From assembly GCA_964623055.1 (NCBI GenBank), contig CAZURK010000023.1, positions 1 through 64,000 on the forward strand: a DNA stretch of 64,000 nucleotides. Reading direction: 5' to 3'. Positions 51,095-59,613 of this stretch are shown piece by piece (position 1 is the stretch's first letter; every line of letters starts with the position of its first letter). The position numbers and the translations under genes are program-made. The DNA is from JADHUC01 sp964623055 (GTDB lineage: Bacteria; Planctomycetota; Planctomycetia; Pirellulales; Pirellulaceae). The notes under the pieces are model-generated. The model was not told the origin of the DNA. It saw only the letters and a program-made list of their open reading frames with translations, and did not search any database.

Positions 51095-52264
51095 TTATTT
51101 CAGCTCGTTCTCGAACCAGACCGGCCCACCCCACTTGCCGGTAACAACAATGTCCAGATCGCCATCGCCGTCCAGATCAACAACCGGGATGCTCATCCCT
51201 GCCCCAATTCCCTGGCCAAGGGAAACGACGTGCTTGGTCCAGCCGGCATTCTTTCCACGTTGCACTTCGTACCAGAACACACCGGGCGGATCGTCGCCAC
51301 CTGGGTCGTGGCCGTTGTGAGCCCTGAAACGCTTGCCGGTCACCAGGTCCAAATCGCCGTCTTCGTCCAAATCGGCCAGCGTAAGGCTGTGGGCCTGGCT
51401 CCAGCTTTGGTCGATCACGTGCCGCTTCCATGTCCTTTCAGATCCGCTGGTGACCTGCTCGTACCAGAAGATCCCGTACTTGTGGGCCGAGCTTGTGATA
51501 ATGTCGTTCAGGCCATCGGCGTTCACGTCGTACACGAGGATCTGTGGCGTGTGATCCGGCTTCTCTTCCTCCAGGCTGCCAACCGCCAGCGGGTGTTCCT
51601 TCCATAGCCCGCTTCGCGGATCGGCCGGCGCTTCGTACCACGCCCCCGGCCGCAACACGTCCGCTCGTCCGTCGCCATTGACATCGCCGGCGCCGACACC
51701 CCAGATGTTCTGCTTGTCCGACACCGTGTGCTTCACGACGCCGCGTTGGCCGCCGGGCAGTGTGCCGGCCTCGTACCAGACGGTGTTCCTGACACCCGGC
51801 AGAATCTCATCGTGTTCGCCATCGTTATCTATGTCCCACAGGTCGCCGTGTTCGAAGTTGCCGTTCACTTCGATCACGGTCTCAGGCCACAGAGTGCCGT
51901 CGAGGCCAATGTTGCGAAACCAGACAGATCGCTTTTCGTGCCACGAGCACGACACGACGTCCAATCGCCCGTCGCCGTCGACATCCAACGGAGCGTTCAT
52001 GAAGTCGTACATGTATCCGTCTCCCCGCTCGTCGACGCTTCCTTTCAGTTCGCGGATCTTGATCGCTTTCCACTCCGGTGCTAGATAGATATACGGTCCC
52101 GCGACGATATCCAGCCGTCCGTCGTTGTCGAAATCGCCAACGCCGCATGCTTCGCTTCGGTAGTTACCGACTCGGTGCATTACGAATCCGGGCGGGTCAG
52201 CCGACGCCGCAACGCTCGCGTACGTCAGTACGGCTGTCAAGCACAAAGGTAGGGCTGCACGCAT
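51095..52264 (-). CDS. Secreted FG-GAP/VCBS repeat protein
   Basis: 389 aa from ATG 52264, eight bases after GAGGAG. Signal peptide MRAALPLCLTAVLTYASVAA. Seven or so repeats with calcium loops: EACGVGDFDNDGRLDIVAGP, PLDVDGDGRLDVVSC, LWDIDNDGEHDEILPG, AGDVNGDGRADVLRPG, VYDVNADGLNDIITSS, LADLDEDGDLDLVTGK and VVDLDGDGDLDIVVTG. These form a seven-bladed propeller (integrin-alpha-like). Secreted binding protein; co-transcribed with the ceramidase-like gene, suggesting shared substrate or location. Confidence 0.9.
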   Translation of the reverse strand: MRAALPLCLTAVLTYASVAASADPPGFVMHRVGNYRSEACGVGDFDNDGRLDIVAGPYIYLAPEWKAIKIRELKGSVDERGDGYMYDFMNAPLDVDGDGRLDVVSCSWHEKRSVWFRNIGLDGTLWPETVIEVNGNFEHGDLWDIDNDGEHDEILPGVRNTVWYEAGTLPGGQRGVVKHTVSDKQNIWGVGAGDVNGDGRADVLRPGAWYEAPADPRSGLWKEHPLAVGSLEEEKPDHTPQILVYDVNADGLNDIITSSAHKYGIFWYEQVTSGSERTWKRHVIDQSWSQAHSLTLADLDEDGDLDLVTGKRFRAHNGHDPGGDDPPGVFWYEVQRGKNAGWTKHVVSLGQGIGAGMSIPVVDLDGDGDLDIVVTGKWGGPVWFENELK

Positions 52265-52484
52265 GAGTTGACTCCTCGTAATCATGAGAACTCGAAACAG
52301 ATGCCGATAGCTTCGCCGACACAAAGTATAGTCGGCCGCCGCAGAAGCAGAAACGATTGCCGCCCCGATTTCTTGCTTTCACAGCGCTCCCATATTGGCC
52401 GGCAACTTCCCATGGCGACTTCTGATCCTATAATGGCACCTGCTACTCAAATCGATAAAGCCCACCACGGAAAGGAGGCACGAA

Positions 52485-53543
52485 GTGCCTGAGAAAGTCG
52501 TCATCATCGGCAGTGGACCGGCTGGTTGGTCCGCTGCCATCTACGCCGCACGAGCAAACCTGAGTCCGTTGTTATTCGAGGGCACGCCACAGCCGGAGAT
52601 GATCCCCCTGGGCCAATTGGCTTTCACAACCGAGGTGGAGAACTTTGCCGGGTTTCCCGCAGGAGATGTTCGCTCGTTTGTCGAAAGCGCTGTCGACACG
52701 TCCCGTCACTGGAATCTTCCGCCTGTGCCACAAGGGCACGAAAGGGACGGTCGTCCGCACTATGCGGTGCAGGGCGTCGAGTTGATGGAACTGATGAAAC
52801 AGCAGGCGTTGAATTTCAGCACGCGCGTTGTGGGCGATGACATCGTCGATGTGGATTTTCAATCTCGGCCGCTGAGCGTGAAACCAGCCTCGGGTGATCT
52901 CGTAGAGACTCATACCGTGATCATCGCCACCGGCGCTCGTGCCAACTACTTGGGCCTGCCTTCCGAGGAGGCGTTCAAGAACCGCGGGGTCAGCGCCTGC
53001 GCGGTGTGCGACGGCGCGCTGCCACGCTTTCGGACCGGACCGGTGGCAGTGGTTGGTGGTGGCGACGCGGCTGTGGAGGAGGCCACTTATCTGACGGCCT
53101 TTGCCCCGAAGGTCTATCTTGTGCATCGACGCGATGAATTACGTGCATCGAAGGTCATGCAGCAACGAGCCTTCGATAATGAAAAAGTCGAGATTCTCTG
53201 GAGCTACGTCGTTGACGAAGTGTTGGGCAACAATGAAGACGGCGTCACCGGCGTCCGGTTACGGAGCACAAAGGATGATTCAACAAAAGAGTGGGACGTC
53301 ACTGGGATGTTCGTGTCTGTCGGCCACACACCGAATACGGCTTTTGTGAAAGACAAACTGGACCTCAGCGACAAAGGCTATATCAAGTGGACGACGCCCT
53401 TCCGCACGTACACCAGCGTGGAAGGCGTGTTCGCCGCGGGCGACGTGGCCGACGACTACTATCGCCAGGCAATCACGTCTGCAGGGACCGGCTGCATGTC
53501 TGCGTTGGATGCCGAACGCTATTTGGCGGAAAAGGGCCTGTAA
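52485..53543 (+). CDS. trxB: Thioredoxin reductase
   Basis: 352 aa from GTG 52485 behind AAAGGAGG. FAD site VVIIGSGPAGWSAAIYAARA; redox pair C172-A-V-C175 in GVSACAVCDGALP; NADPH site VAVVGGGDAAVEEATYLTAF; C-terminal FAD motif VEGVFAAGDVADDYYRQAIT. It reduces thioredoxin with NADPH. An insertion of about 28 residues (~68-95, WNLPPVPQGHERDGRPHYAV) distinguishes it from the E. coli enzyme; the catalytic residues are intact. It is followed after 50 bp by a Tat-exported isomerase, but they are functionally unrelated. Confidence 0.96.
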   Translation: MPEKVVIIGSGPAGWSAAIYAARANLSPLLFEGTPQPEMIPLGQLAFTTEVENFAGFPAGDVRSFVESAVDTSRHWNLPPVPQGHERDGRPHYAVQGVELMELMKQQALNFSTRVVGDDIVDVDFQSRPLSVKPASGDLVETHTVIIATGARANYLGLPSEEAFKNRGVSACAVCDGALPRFRTGPVAVVGGGDAAVEEATYLTAFAPKVYLVHRRDELRASKVMQQRAFDNEKVEILWSYVVDEVLGNNEDGVTGVRLRSTKDDSTKEWDVTGMFVSVGHTPNTAFVKDKLDLSDKGYIKWTTPFRTYTSVEGVFAAGDVADDYYRQAITSAGTGCMSALDAERYLAEKGL

Positions 53544-53593
53544 TCTGGCATACACACTCCTTGAAACGACACCAATAGGAAAAGGAGCCTCTC

Positions 53594-54538
53594 ATGTCCA
53601 GTCAGTCGCGTCGCATGTTTCTGAAGGGCGCTGCCGGTCTTGGCGCGGCAGCCGCCGTTGCTGGTTCCGAAGCCGCCCGCAACGTGTTCGGTGCGGAAAA
53701 GCCAGTGCGTATGAGATACTGCAAATGTAACGAGACGTTTAAGGATTGGCCTCAGGAGAAGATCTTCAAGTTCATTGCCGAGTGCGGCTACGGCGGCGTC
53801 GAGATTGCTCCGTTTACCATATCGAATTACGTGACCGACATCTCACGCAAGGAGCGAACGGATCTTCGCAAACATGCAGACGCAGCGAAGATCCGGATTG
53901 TGGGATTGCATTGGCTGCTGGCCAGGACCGAAGGGCTTCACCTGACCCACCCCGATGCCGCTGTGCGCCGTAAGACGACCGAGTACCTCTGCGAATTGGC
54001 CGAGTTCTGCAACGATCTGGGTGGGGACGTGATGGTGTTCGGCTCGCCCAAACAGCGAAATCTCCGGCCGGGTGTCAGCCGCGACGAGGGAATGAAGTAC
54101 GCAGCCGAGGTATTTCGCGCGGCAATGCCGACGCTGGAGAAGCTGGAGATCATGCTGGCTCTTGAACCGTTGGGCCACGGGACGACCAATTTCATGGTGA
54201 CAGCCGCGGATACCGTCGAGTTGGCCGAGATGGTGGATTCGCCGAACTGCAAGCTGCTGTTGGACTGCAGGGCCATGGGCACCGAGTCGACTCCGATACC
54301 CGAGTTGATTCGCAAGTACGGATCGTGGCTGATCCACTTCCACGCCAACGACGCAAATCGTCGAGGGCCAGGCATGGGCGATGTGGACTTTGTGCCCATC
54401 TTCGAGGCGCTTCGCGACATCAAATACCGCGGCTGGGTGTCGGTCGAGGTCTTCGACTACAAGCCTGGGCCGGAGGCTCTGGCTCGCGAGAGCATCGAGT
54501 ACATGAAGAAGGTCGAGGCGAAGGTTTTCGGGGCTTGA
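53594..54538 (+). CDS. Tat-exported sugar phosphate isomerase/epimerase-family protein (AP-endonuclease-2 barrel)
   Basis: 314 aa behind AAAAGGAGCC. Twin-arginine signal SRRMFLKGAAGLGAAAAVAG. A TIM barrel of the xylose-isomerase-like family follows: FIAECGYGGVEIAPFTIS, IRIVGLHWLLARTEGLHLTH, LGGDVMVFGSPKQRNLRPGV, MLALEPLGHGTTNFMVTAAD, CKLLLDCRAMGTESTPIPEL, WLIHFHANDANRRGPGMGDV and KYRGWVSVEVFDYKPGPEAL. Conserved metal ligands (Glu in LALEP, Asp in LLLDC, His in HFHAND, Glu in VSVEV) are present. Exact reaction unknown; likely an epimerase/isomerase for keto or deoxy sugars. Confidence 0.9.
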   Translation: MSSQSRRMFLKGAAGLGAAAAVAGSEAARNVFGAEKPVRMRYCKCNETFKDWPQEKIFKFIAECGYGGVEIAPFTISNYVTDISRKERTDLRKHADAAKIRIVGLHWLLARTEGLHLTHPDAAVRRKTTEYLCELAEFCNDLGGDVMVFGSPKQRNLRPGVSRDEGMKYAAEVFRAAMPTLEKLEIMLALEPLGHGTTNFMVTAADTVELAEMVDSPNCKLLLDCRAMGTESTPIPELIRKYGSWLIHFHANDANRRGPGMGDVDFVPIFEALRDIKYRGWVSVEVFDYKPGPEALARESIEYMKKVEAKVFGA

Positions 54539-54554
54539 TCGTGACTTCGCGACT

Positions 54555-54624
54555 GTGGGGCACGTTTCTAACGTGCCAATGTCTCTAAGTTGGCGATGCA
54601 CGGCACGTTAGAAACGTGCCCCAC
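54555..54624. repeat. Perfect 23-bp inverted repeat (GTGGGGCACGTT family)
   Basis: Left arm 54555-54577 (GTGGGGCACGTTTCTAACGT..) and right arm 54602-54624 are exact reverse complements with a 24-base loop. It lies between the isomerase (plus) and trpE (minus) stops, so it could end transcription of both. The region 54625-54725 has no gene. Confidence 0.85.
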
Positions 54625-54725
54625 GTGTTGCCACCACAGGCATTTCCCGAGGTTATGATCAACGCCCGTTTTCTGATAAGAGACGACACGCCGGCCAGGC
54701 TACAATGGGGCCTTCCATCCCGGAA

Positions 54726-56234
54726 TCACCCTCCAGAAACGCCGGCCTTCAAACGTTCCTCGGTGATTTCGATGGCTTTCAGCAGGCCGCGTGCTTTGTT
54801 CAAAGTTTCCTGGTACTCGAAGTCCGGTTTGCTGTCGGCCACGATGCCGGCGCCTGCTTGTACGTAGGCTTTGTTCCCTTGCACGACGATTGTTCGCAAC
54901 GCGATACACGTGTCCATGTTGCCGTGGTAGTCCAAATGCCCCACGGCGCCGGCGTACGGGCCGCGTCGATGCGGCTCCAATTCGTCGATAATCTCCATCG
55001 CGCGGACCTTGGGTGCGCCGGAGACAGTGCCGGCCGGTAGGCACGCCTTCAGAGCATCGAAGGCGTCTTTGCCATCTTCCAGCGTTCCGGCCACGTTCGA
55101 CGTAATGTGCATGACGTGGCTGTAACGCTCGATCACCATTACGTCGGACAACTCGACCGTGCCATATTTCGCGACTCGGCCAACGTCGTTGCGGCCCAAG
55201 TCGACCAGCATCACGTGTTCGGCGCGTTCTTTCGGGTCCGCTAACAGCTCCTCGGCCAGTCGCCGATCCTCATCTTCCGTTTCCCCTCGCTTCCGCGTGC
55301 CAGCCAGAGGTCGCACGGTCACCACGTCGTCGACCACGCGGCACATGACCTCCGGCGAACTACCGACCAGCGTCACCTCGGGTGTCCGCAGGAAAAACAT
55401 GAACGGACTCGGATTGACCACTCGCAACGTCCGGTAGATCTCGAAGGGGTCCGTTTGCAGTTCCAGTTCCAGCCGTTGGCTGATGACAACTTGGAAGATG
55501 TCGCCCGCTTCGATGTATTCGACGCACTTGCGAACCGCCGCCTCGAAGTCCTCCTGGCGGAAGTTTGACTGAAACGCGACGGACGGTTCGCCACCTGTAG
55601 CAATGTCGGCATAGACAAGATCCGCCCCCGGTTGCGACAACTGCCCGACGGTGGCGTCAACGCGGCCACAGGCGTCCTGGTACGCCTGCTCCACATCGCT
55701 TTCGTCATCCAGCCGTGCGGTCGCCACGACATACATCGTCTTACTGATGTTGTCGAACACGATCATCCGATCGTAGAAAGCGAATGAAAGATCCGGGAGC
55801 CCGCGATCGTCCTCCGGGGCGTTGGGAAGGTTTTCCACGTACCGAACCACATCGTAGCCAGCGTACCCCACCGCGCCGCCGCCAAACGGCGGCAATTCCG
55901 GCAACAAGGCCGCTGCCGGTTCGTTCAGAAGTCGTCGCAGCTCTTCCAGAGGATCCGCGGACGTGTACTGGCGCGTTTCCCCATCATCGGAAACGGTGAC
56001 GGTGGAGCCGCTGGCCGACAGGACCAAAAACGGCTCTGCCGCCAGGAAGCTGTAGCGGCCGACTTTCTCGCCGCCGATGACGCTCTCGAACAGGCACGCG
56101 CTGCCCCCCGAGTCGATCTTGTGAAAGGCGCTGACCGGCGTCAGCGTGTCGCTGACCAGCCGCCGGTACACGGGGATCAATTGGTGGTCCTGGGCCAGGT
56201 GGCGGAATGCCGCGAGGTCGGGGAAATGGCTCAT
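54726..56234 (-). CDS. trpE: Anthranilate synthase component I
   Basis: 502 aa, normal length. Tryptophan-feedback pocket: ACLFESVIGGEKVGRYSFL (LLES-type motif). Chorismate-binding domain: FRQEDFEAAVRKCVEYIEAG DIFQVVISQRLE, GSSPEVMCRVVDDVVTVRPL AGTRKRGETEDEDRRLAEEL, VDLGRNDVGRVAKYGTVELS, PAGTVSGAPKVRAMEIIDEL, VQAGAGIVADSKPDFEYQET. It makes anthranilate from chorismate with a TrpG amidotransferase. No trpG, trpD or trpC is adjacent. The start is 1 bp after the DUF1080 stop, so trpE may be translated by coupling to an exported protein gene, an odd pairing. Confidence 0.96.
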   Translation of the reverse strand: MSHFPDLAAFRHLAQDHQLIPVYRRLVSDTLTPVSAFHKIDSGGSACLFESVIGGEKVGRYSFLAAEPFLVLSASGSTVTVSDDGETRQYTSADPLEELRRLLNEPAAALLPELPPFGGGAVGYAGYDVVRYVENLPNAPEDDRGLPDLSFAFYDRMIVFDNISKTMYVVATARLDDESDVEQAYQDACGRVDATVGQLSQPGADLVYADIATGGEPSVAFQSNFRQEDFEAAVRKCVEYIEAGDIFQVVISQRLELELQTDPFEIYRTLRVVNPSPFMFFLRTPEVTLVGSSPEVMCRVVDDVVTVRPLAGTRKRGETEDEDRRLAEELLADPKERAEHVMLVDLGRNDVGRVAKYGTVELSDVMVIERYSHVMHITSNVAGTLEDGKDAFDALKACLPAGTVSGAPKVRAMEIIDELEPHRRGPYAGAVGHLDYHGNMDTCIALRTIVVQGNKAYVQAGAGIVADSKPDFEYQETLNKARGLLKAIEITEERLKAGVSGG

Positions 56235-56235
56235 G

Positions 56236-56898
56236 CTACTTGGACATGTCCTTGATCGAGATGTTTCTCCAGCGGACTTCGTACGGGCCGGTGCCCTTTT
56301 TGATGCCGTGAACCTGGAGTCCGATGAATCCGCACCCCATGTTGCTTTTCTCGTCGACCAAATCAGCCACCGGCACGTCGTTCACCCAGGTCTTGATCGA
56401 CTTGCCCACGGCCAGGACGCGATACTTATTCCATTCGCCTTTCTTGAAAGCCGCAGCCGCCTTCGGGTCCGACCGATCTTCGCTCAGCCAGCCGGTCTTC
56501 AACGCTTCGCCGTAGACGTACCCGGCCGTGCCGTTGACCGCGATCTCCACCTGCGGGCCGTGCACGCGGCGGTTCTTGAACTCCGGTTTGCTTTGGGATC
56601 GAATCTGAACGCCCGAGTTGAGCCGATCATCAACCTTCACCTCGAACAGCAGCTCGAAATCGCTGTAGTCCTTCTCGGTACACAAGAACGAGTTCGGGCT
56701 GCCTTCGGTCGTCTTGCCGAGGACCGTACCGTCTTCCACCTGATAGGTGGCGGTTCCGTTGCGCTGTATCCAGCCTTCGAGCGTCTTGCCATCGAAAAGG
56801 CAAACGAAGCCGTCTTCGTCGGTGGCGATCGCAGGAATTGCCACTGTGAGCAACGCAATCCCTATAATGCCCAGCGTCAGTCTTTGCCAGTCTCTCAT
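56236..56898 (-). CDS. Secreted DUF1080 (3-keto-disaccharide hydrolase-like) protein
   Basis: 220 aa behind AGAGGAGAA. Signal peptide LTLGIIGIALLTVAIPAIAT. A DUF1080 jelly-roll follows: GFVCLFDGKTLEGWIQRNG, YQVEDGTVLGKTTEGSPNSF, YSDFELLFEVKVDDRLNSGV QIRSQSKP, VHGPQVEIAV, EWNKYRVLAVGKSIKTWVND VPVADLVD and GFIGLQVHG, then the closing strand YEVRWRNISIKDM. Members of this large planctomycete family hydrolyse 3-keto-glycosides or bind glycans. The next gene, trpE, begins after 1 bp. Confidence 0.94.
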   Translation of the reverse strand: MRDWQRLTLGIIGIALLTVAIPAIATDEDGFVCLFDGKTLEGWIQRNGTATYQVEDGTVLGKTTEGSPNSFLCTEKDYSDFELLFEVKVDDRLNSGVQIRSQSKPEFKNRRVHGPQVEIAVNGTAGYVYGEALKTGWLSEDRSDPKAAAAFKKGEWNKYRVLAVGKSIKTWVNDVPVADLVDEKSNMGCGFIGLQVHGIKKGTGPYEVRWRNISIKDMSK

Positions 56899-56985
56899 GA
56901 TCGGGTTCTCCTCTTGGTGTGGTCGTCTGATGCCGCTTTCACTCGTGAATACTTGTTCTACGTGAGTAGTGTCCGCAATGCAACG

Positions 56986-57948
56986 TCAGGAAACCAGCGC
57001 AAATGCCTTTTTCATGGCAGCCGCCGTCGCGGCCATGGCTGGTTCGTTTTCCATGTCCCTCAGCTTCTTGTTGAACGGCTCGGCACGTACGGGACCGTCG
57101 TAGCCGATCTGAACCAGAGCCCCAAGGAACGACTTCAGGTCAATCACGCCGGTAGCCGCGGGTAACTCGCGCGAACCGTCCATCTGTTCGTCCACGGGGA
57201 TTCCGGCGGGTGCATCGTTCAAATCGCAGGCTACGACGGCGGCGGCGGTCAACGACAACAGATCCTCTTGGGTCTCGTGAGCCGTGTACCAGTGCCAACT
57301 ATCCAGTACGAAACCGACGTTGTCCTGGCCGATCTCGGCGATTAACTCCTTGGTTTCGGCCATCGTGTGGATGAACGTGTGGCGCGATGCGGTCCACGAG
57401 GTTTTGGGCCCGACATACTCCAGGCCGAGTCGAAGGTCATGGTCGGCCAGTACCTTGGCAATCTCGGCCAATCGTCGGGCGTGCTGCTTGAAGTTCGACA
57501 CGTACGTCAGCGTGTCATGGCTGGGACGCAGCCACGTATTGACGCGCGACCCTCCCGCGCGTCGGATCGCCTTGGCCAATTCGGGCAGACCGTCCAGCCC
57601 CGCACGAAATCGTTCCTCGTCACGGCGAAAATCCACCGGCAGCCCGGCGGAGCCCCAGACCAACTTCTTCTGTTTCATCGTACCGAGCAATTTCTCCATT
57701 TCACTATCGGAAAGGCGAGATAGAAACTGCGCAGAAGGAGCCACTGACTCGAATCCGTGCTTGTGGGCCAAGTCGATTGCCTGTGTTTGATCAGCCCGAA
57801 CGCCGATCGCGCCGCAAACGAGATCCATGGTGAACTTTCGCTTCTGCTCGCCTGCGAGGACTTCACCTCCGGAAAGGCAAACACCTGCGGCCGATAGACT
57901 CGCGAGTGCCGTCTTATGTAGGAAACCTCGTCGATCAATTTCAGTCAT
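56986..57948 (-). CDS. Sugar phosphate isomerase/epimerase-family protein with Tat-like signal
   Basis: 320 aa from ATG 57948 (MTEIDRRGFLHKTALASLSA); six codons further upstream is another ATG. Signal DRRGFLHKTALASLSAAGVC is a twin-arginine type. The xylose-isomerase-like barrel is seen as DLAHKHGFESVAPSAQFLSR, KKLVWGSAGLPVDFRRDEER, GGSRVNTWLRPSHDTLTYVS, DHDLRLGLEYVGPKTSWTAS, VGFVLDSWHWYTAHETQEDL, VVACDLNDAP and GYDGPVRAEPFNKKL. It is a second, different paralogue of the gene at 53594. Substrate unknown. It faces away from the EboD-like gene at 58331 (divergent). Confidence 0.88.
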   Translation of the reverse strand: MTEIDRRGFLHKTALASLSAAGVCLSGGEVLAGEQKRKFTMDLVCGAIGVRADQTQAIDLAHKHGFESVAPSAQFLSRLSDSEMEKLLGTMKQKKLVWGSAGLPVDFRRDEERFRAGLDGLPELAKAIRRAGGSRVNTWLRPSHDTLTYVSNFKQHARRLAEIAKVLADHDLRLGLEYVGPKTSWTASRHTFIHTMAETKELIAEIGQDNVGFVLDSWHWYTAHETQEDLLSLTAAAVVACDLNDAPAGIPVDEQMDGSRELPAATGVIDLKSFLGALVQIGYDGPVRAEPFNKKLRDMENEPAMAATAAAMKKAFALVS

Positions 57949-58154
57949 GGCTGTCATCTCCACCAAGGGGCTTCGGATCTGCTAGAGATACAGATTCTAG
58001 GCGATCCTGCCGCGTTCTCCAATCACGCACTCCGTCCTGCACCGTCCTTGCATCGCATCGGCAGGTGAGGCTACAGTAGAGGGTATGGATCGTCCCGGCG
58101 AGGCGTCCTCACGCCGTTTAGGATCGGCCAATGAATTACTGTCGCATTTGAGTG

Positions 58155-58216
58155 TAGCCGGAGTCGTGAGGTTTCGGTTCTTGCCGCTTCCGTCCGAAGT
58201 CTCACGACTTCGGCTA
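58155..58216. repeat. Imperfect inverted repeat (TAGCCGNAGTCGTGAG family)
   Basis: Arms 58155-58177 (TAGCCGGAGTCGTGAGGTTT..) and 58194-58216 (ending GACTTCGGCTA) pair with three mismatches over 23 bp. A fragment of the same family is at about 40358-40377. It lies in the gap between the divergent genes at 57948 and 58331. Confidence 0.7.
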
Positions 58217-58240
58217 CGACACCTATTGTTTGGCCAGTGC

Positions 58241-58302
58241 TTAACCGCGAACCGGAGGCGTGCGCTGGGGAAATGACGCGCACGCCTCCGGTTTGCGGTT
58301 AA
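58241..58302. repeat. REP-like palindrome, 25-bp arms
   Basis: Arms 58241-58265 (TTAACCGCGAACCGGAGGCG..) and 58278-58302 pair with one mismatch over 25 bp, loop 12. It belongs to the same family as 49609-49676 (GTTTAACgGCaagCCGgAGGCG) and sits directly before the EboD-like gene. Confidence 0.8.
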
Positions 58303-58330
58303 ACGATTCCCACCAACAGACAGGGACACC

Positions 58331-59545
58331 GTGAGTAAGGATCAAGATTCATCATCGCTGGATGTCGCGTTTTCTGTGCCGTTCGTCCATCGGCTGAGAT
58401 TCACAGATGACGTATTCGGAAGCGAGCAGCATGTTCTCTCGGACGTGCTGGAGCCGTCCGATTCGCAGCCCGCACGCGTGCAGTTCTGGGTGGATTCGAA
58501 CGTGGCGGCCGCACATCCGGACCTGGAAGCCAAGATCGCGGAGTTCTCCGATGCATTGAGCGATCAAGTCATTCCCGTGGGCCCCGTGCAAACGGCCCCT
58601 GGTGGCGAGGACATCAAGAATGACGTCCAGGCATTGGCGCAAATGCTGAAAGTCTTCAACAAGGCGGACCTGGACCGGCGCAGCTATGCAGTTGTGATCG
58701 GCGGCGGAGCCGTCTTGGATGCTGTAGGCTTTGCTGCGTCGATCGCGCATCGGGGTCTGCGAATGGTGCGTCTGCCTACGACAACCCTCAGCCAAGGCGA
58801 CTCCGGCATCGGCGTGAAGAACGGAGTCAATCTGTTTCAGAAGAAGAACTGGCTGGGCTGCTATTCCGTGCCTTGGGCTGTGATCAATGACGCGAAGTTG
58901 TTGACCACATTGGACGACCGAGACTTTCTGTGCGGCTTCTCCGAAGCGGTCAAAGTGGCGCTGCTGAAAGACGCCTCGATGTTCGACCAGTTGTGCAGTT
59001 CGGCGCAGTCGATCCGCCAGCGCGACATGTCCGCAGCTTTACCGATGATCGCGCAATGCGCACAATTGCACATGGACCACATCACGCGCGGTGGCGATCC
59101 GTTCGAGATGCTGGAGGCCCGGCCATTGGACTTCGGCCATTGGTCCGCGCACAAGCTGGAAGCCATGAGCGATTTCGAGCTTCGTCACGGCGAAGCTGTA
59201 GCCATCGGTGTGGCCATCGACACGGTATATTCGTCGTTGGCCTTGGGTCTGCCGCGCACCGATGCAGAGCGGGTACTGCATTGTCTGGCGGATCTGGGCT
59301 TGCCGCTGGACGACCCCTACCTGCACGACACTAGCACACTGTTCGACGGCCTGGAGGAATTTCGCCAGCATCTGGGCGGCAGGCTGACTCTAACCATGCT
59401 GCGCGGCATCGGCGACCCGCTGGACGTACACGAAATCCACCGCGATCTGATGCTTCGGGCGATTGACGAAGTGGCCGAGTATGCACGATCGTTGAGGGTA
59501 TATCGGGACGACTGTGCAAAGGGCTCGCGCCGGGCGTCTGGCTGA
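58331..59545 (+). CDS. eboD: EboD-like sugar-phosphate cyclase (3-dehydroquinate synthase superfamily)
   Basis: 404 aa from GTG 58331. NAD-binding IGGGAVLDAVGFAASIAHRG is followed by the AroB-type fold. The stretch LPTTTLSQGDSGIGVKNGVN LFQKKNWLGCYSVPWAVIND, GFSEAVKVALLKDASMFDQL, LHMDHITRGGDPFEMLEARP LDFGHWSAHKLEAMSDFELR HGEAVAIGVAIDTVYSSLAL and EEFRQHLGGRLTLTMLRGIG is what I know of EboD proteins, with zinc ligands E, H, H in SEAVK, DFGHW and RHGEA. Ebo genes act in transport or maturation of unusual metabolites in cyanobacteria, algae and other bacteria. Other ebo genes are not in the window, so it is either solitary here or its partners are elsewhere. Plain aroB is less likely. Confidence 0.8.
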   Translation: MSKDQDSSSLDVAFSVPFVHRLRFTDDVFGSEQHVLSDVLEPSDSQPARVQFWVDSNVAAAHPDLEAKIAEFSDALSDQVIPVGPVQTAPGGEDIKNDVQALAQMLKVFNKADLDRRSYAVVIGGGAVLDAVGFAASIAHRGLRMVRLPTTTLSQGDSGIGVKNGVNLFQKKNWLGCYSVPWAVINDAKLLTTLDDRDFLCGFSEAVKVALLKDASMFDQLCSSAQSIRQRDMSAALPMIAQCAQLHMDHITRGGDPFEMLEARPLDFGHWSAHKLEAMSDFELRHGEAVAIGVAIDTVYSSLALGLPRTDAERVLHCLADLGLPLDDPYLHDTSTLFDGLEEFRQHLGGRLTLTMLRGIGDPLDVHEIHRDLMLRAIDEVAEYARSLRVYRDDCAKGSRRASG

Positions 59546-59613
59546 ATCGTACTGCCAGCTACTCGAAAGGCCCGATGATCAGACCGCTGGCGTCGGCGAA
59601 ATCGGCGTTCGGG

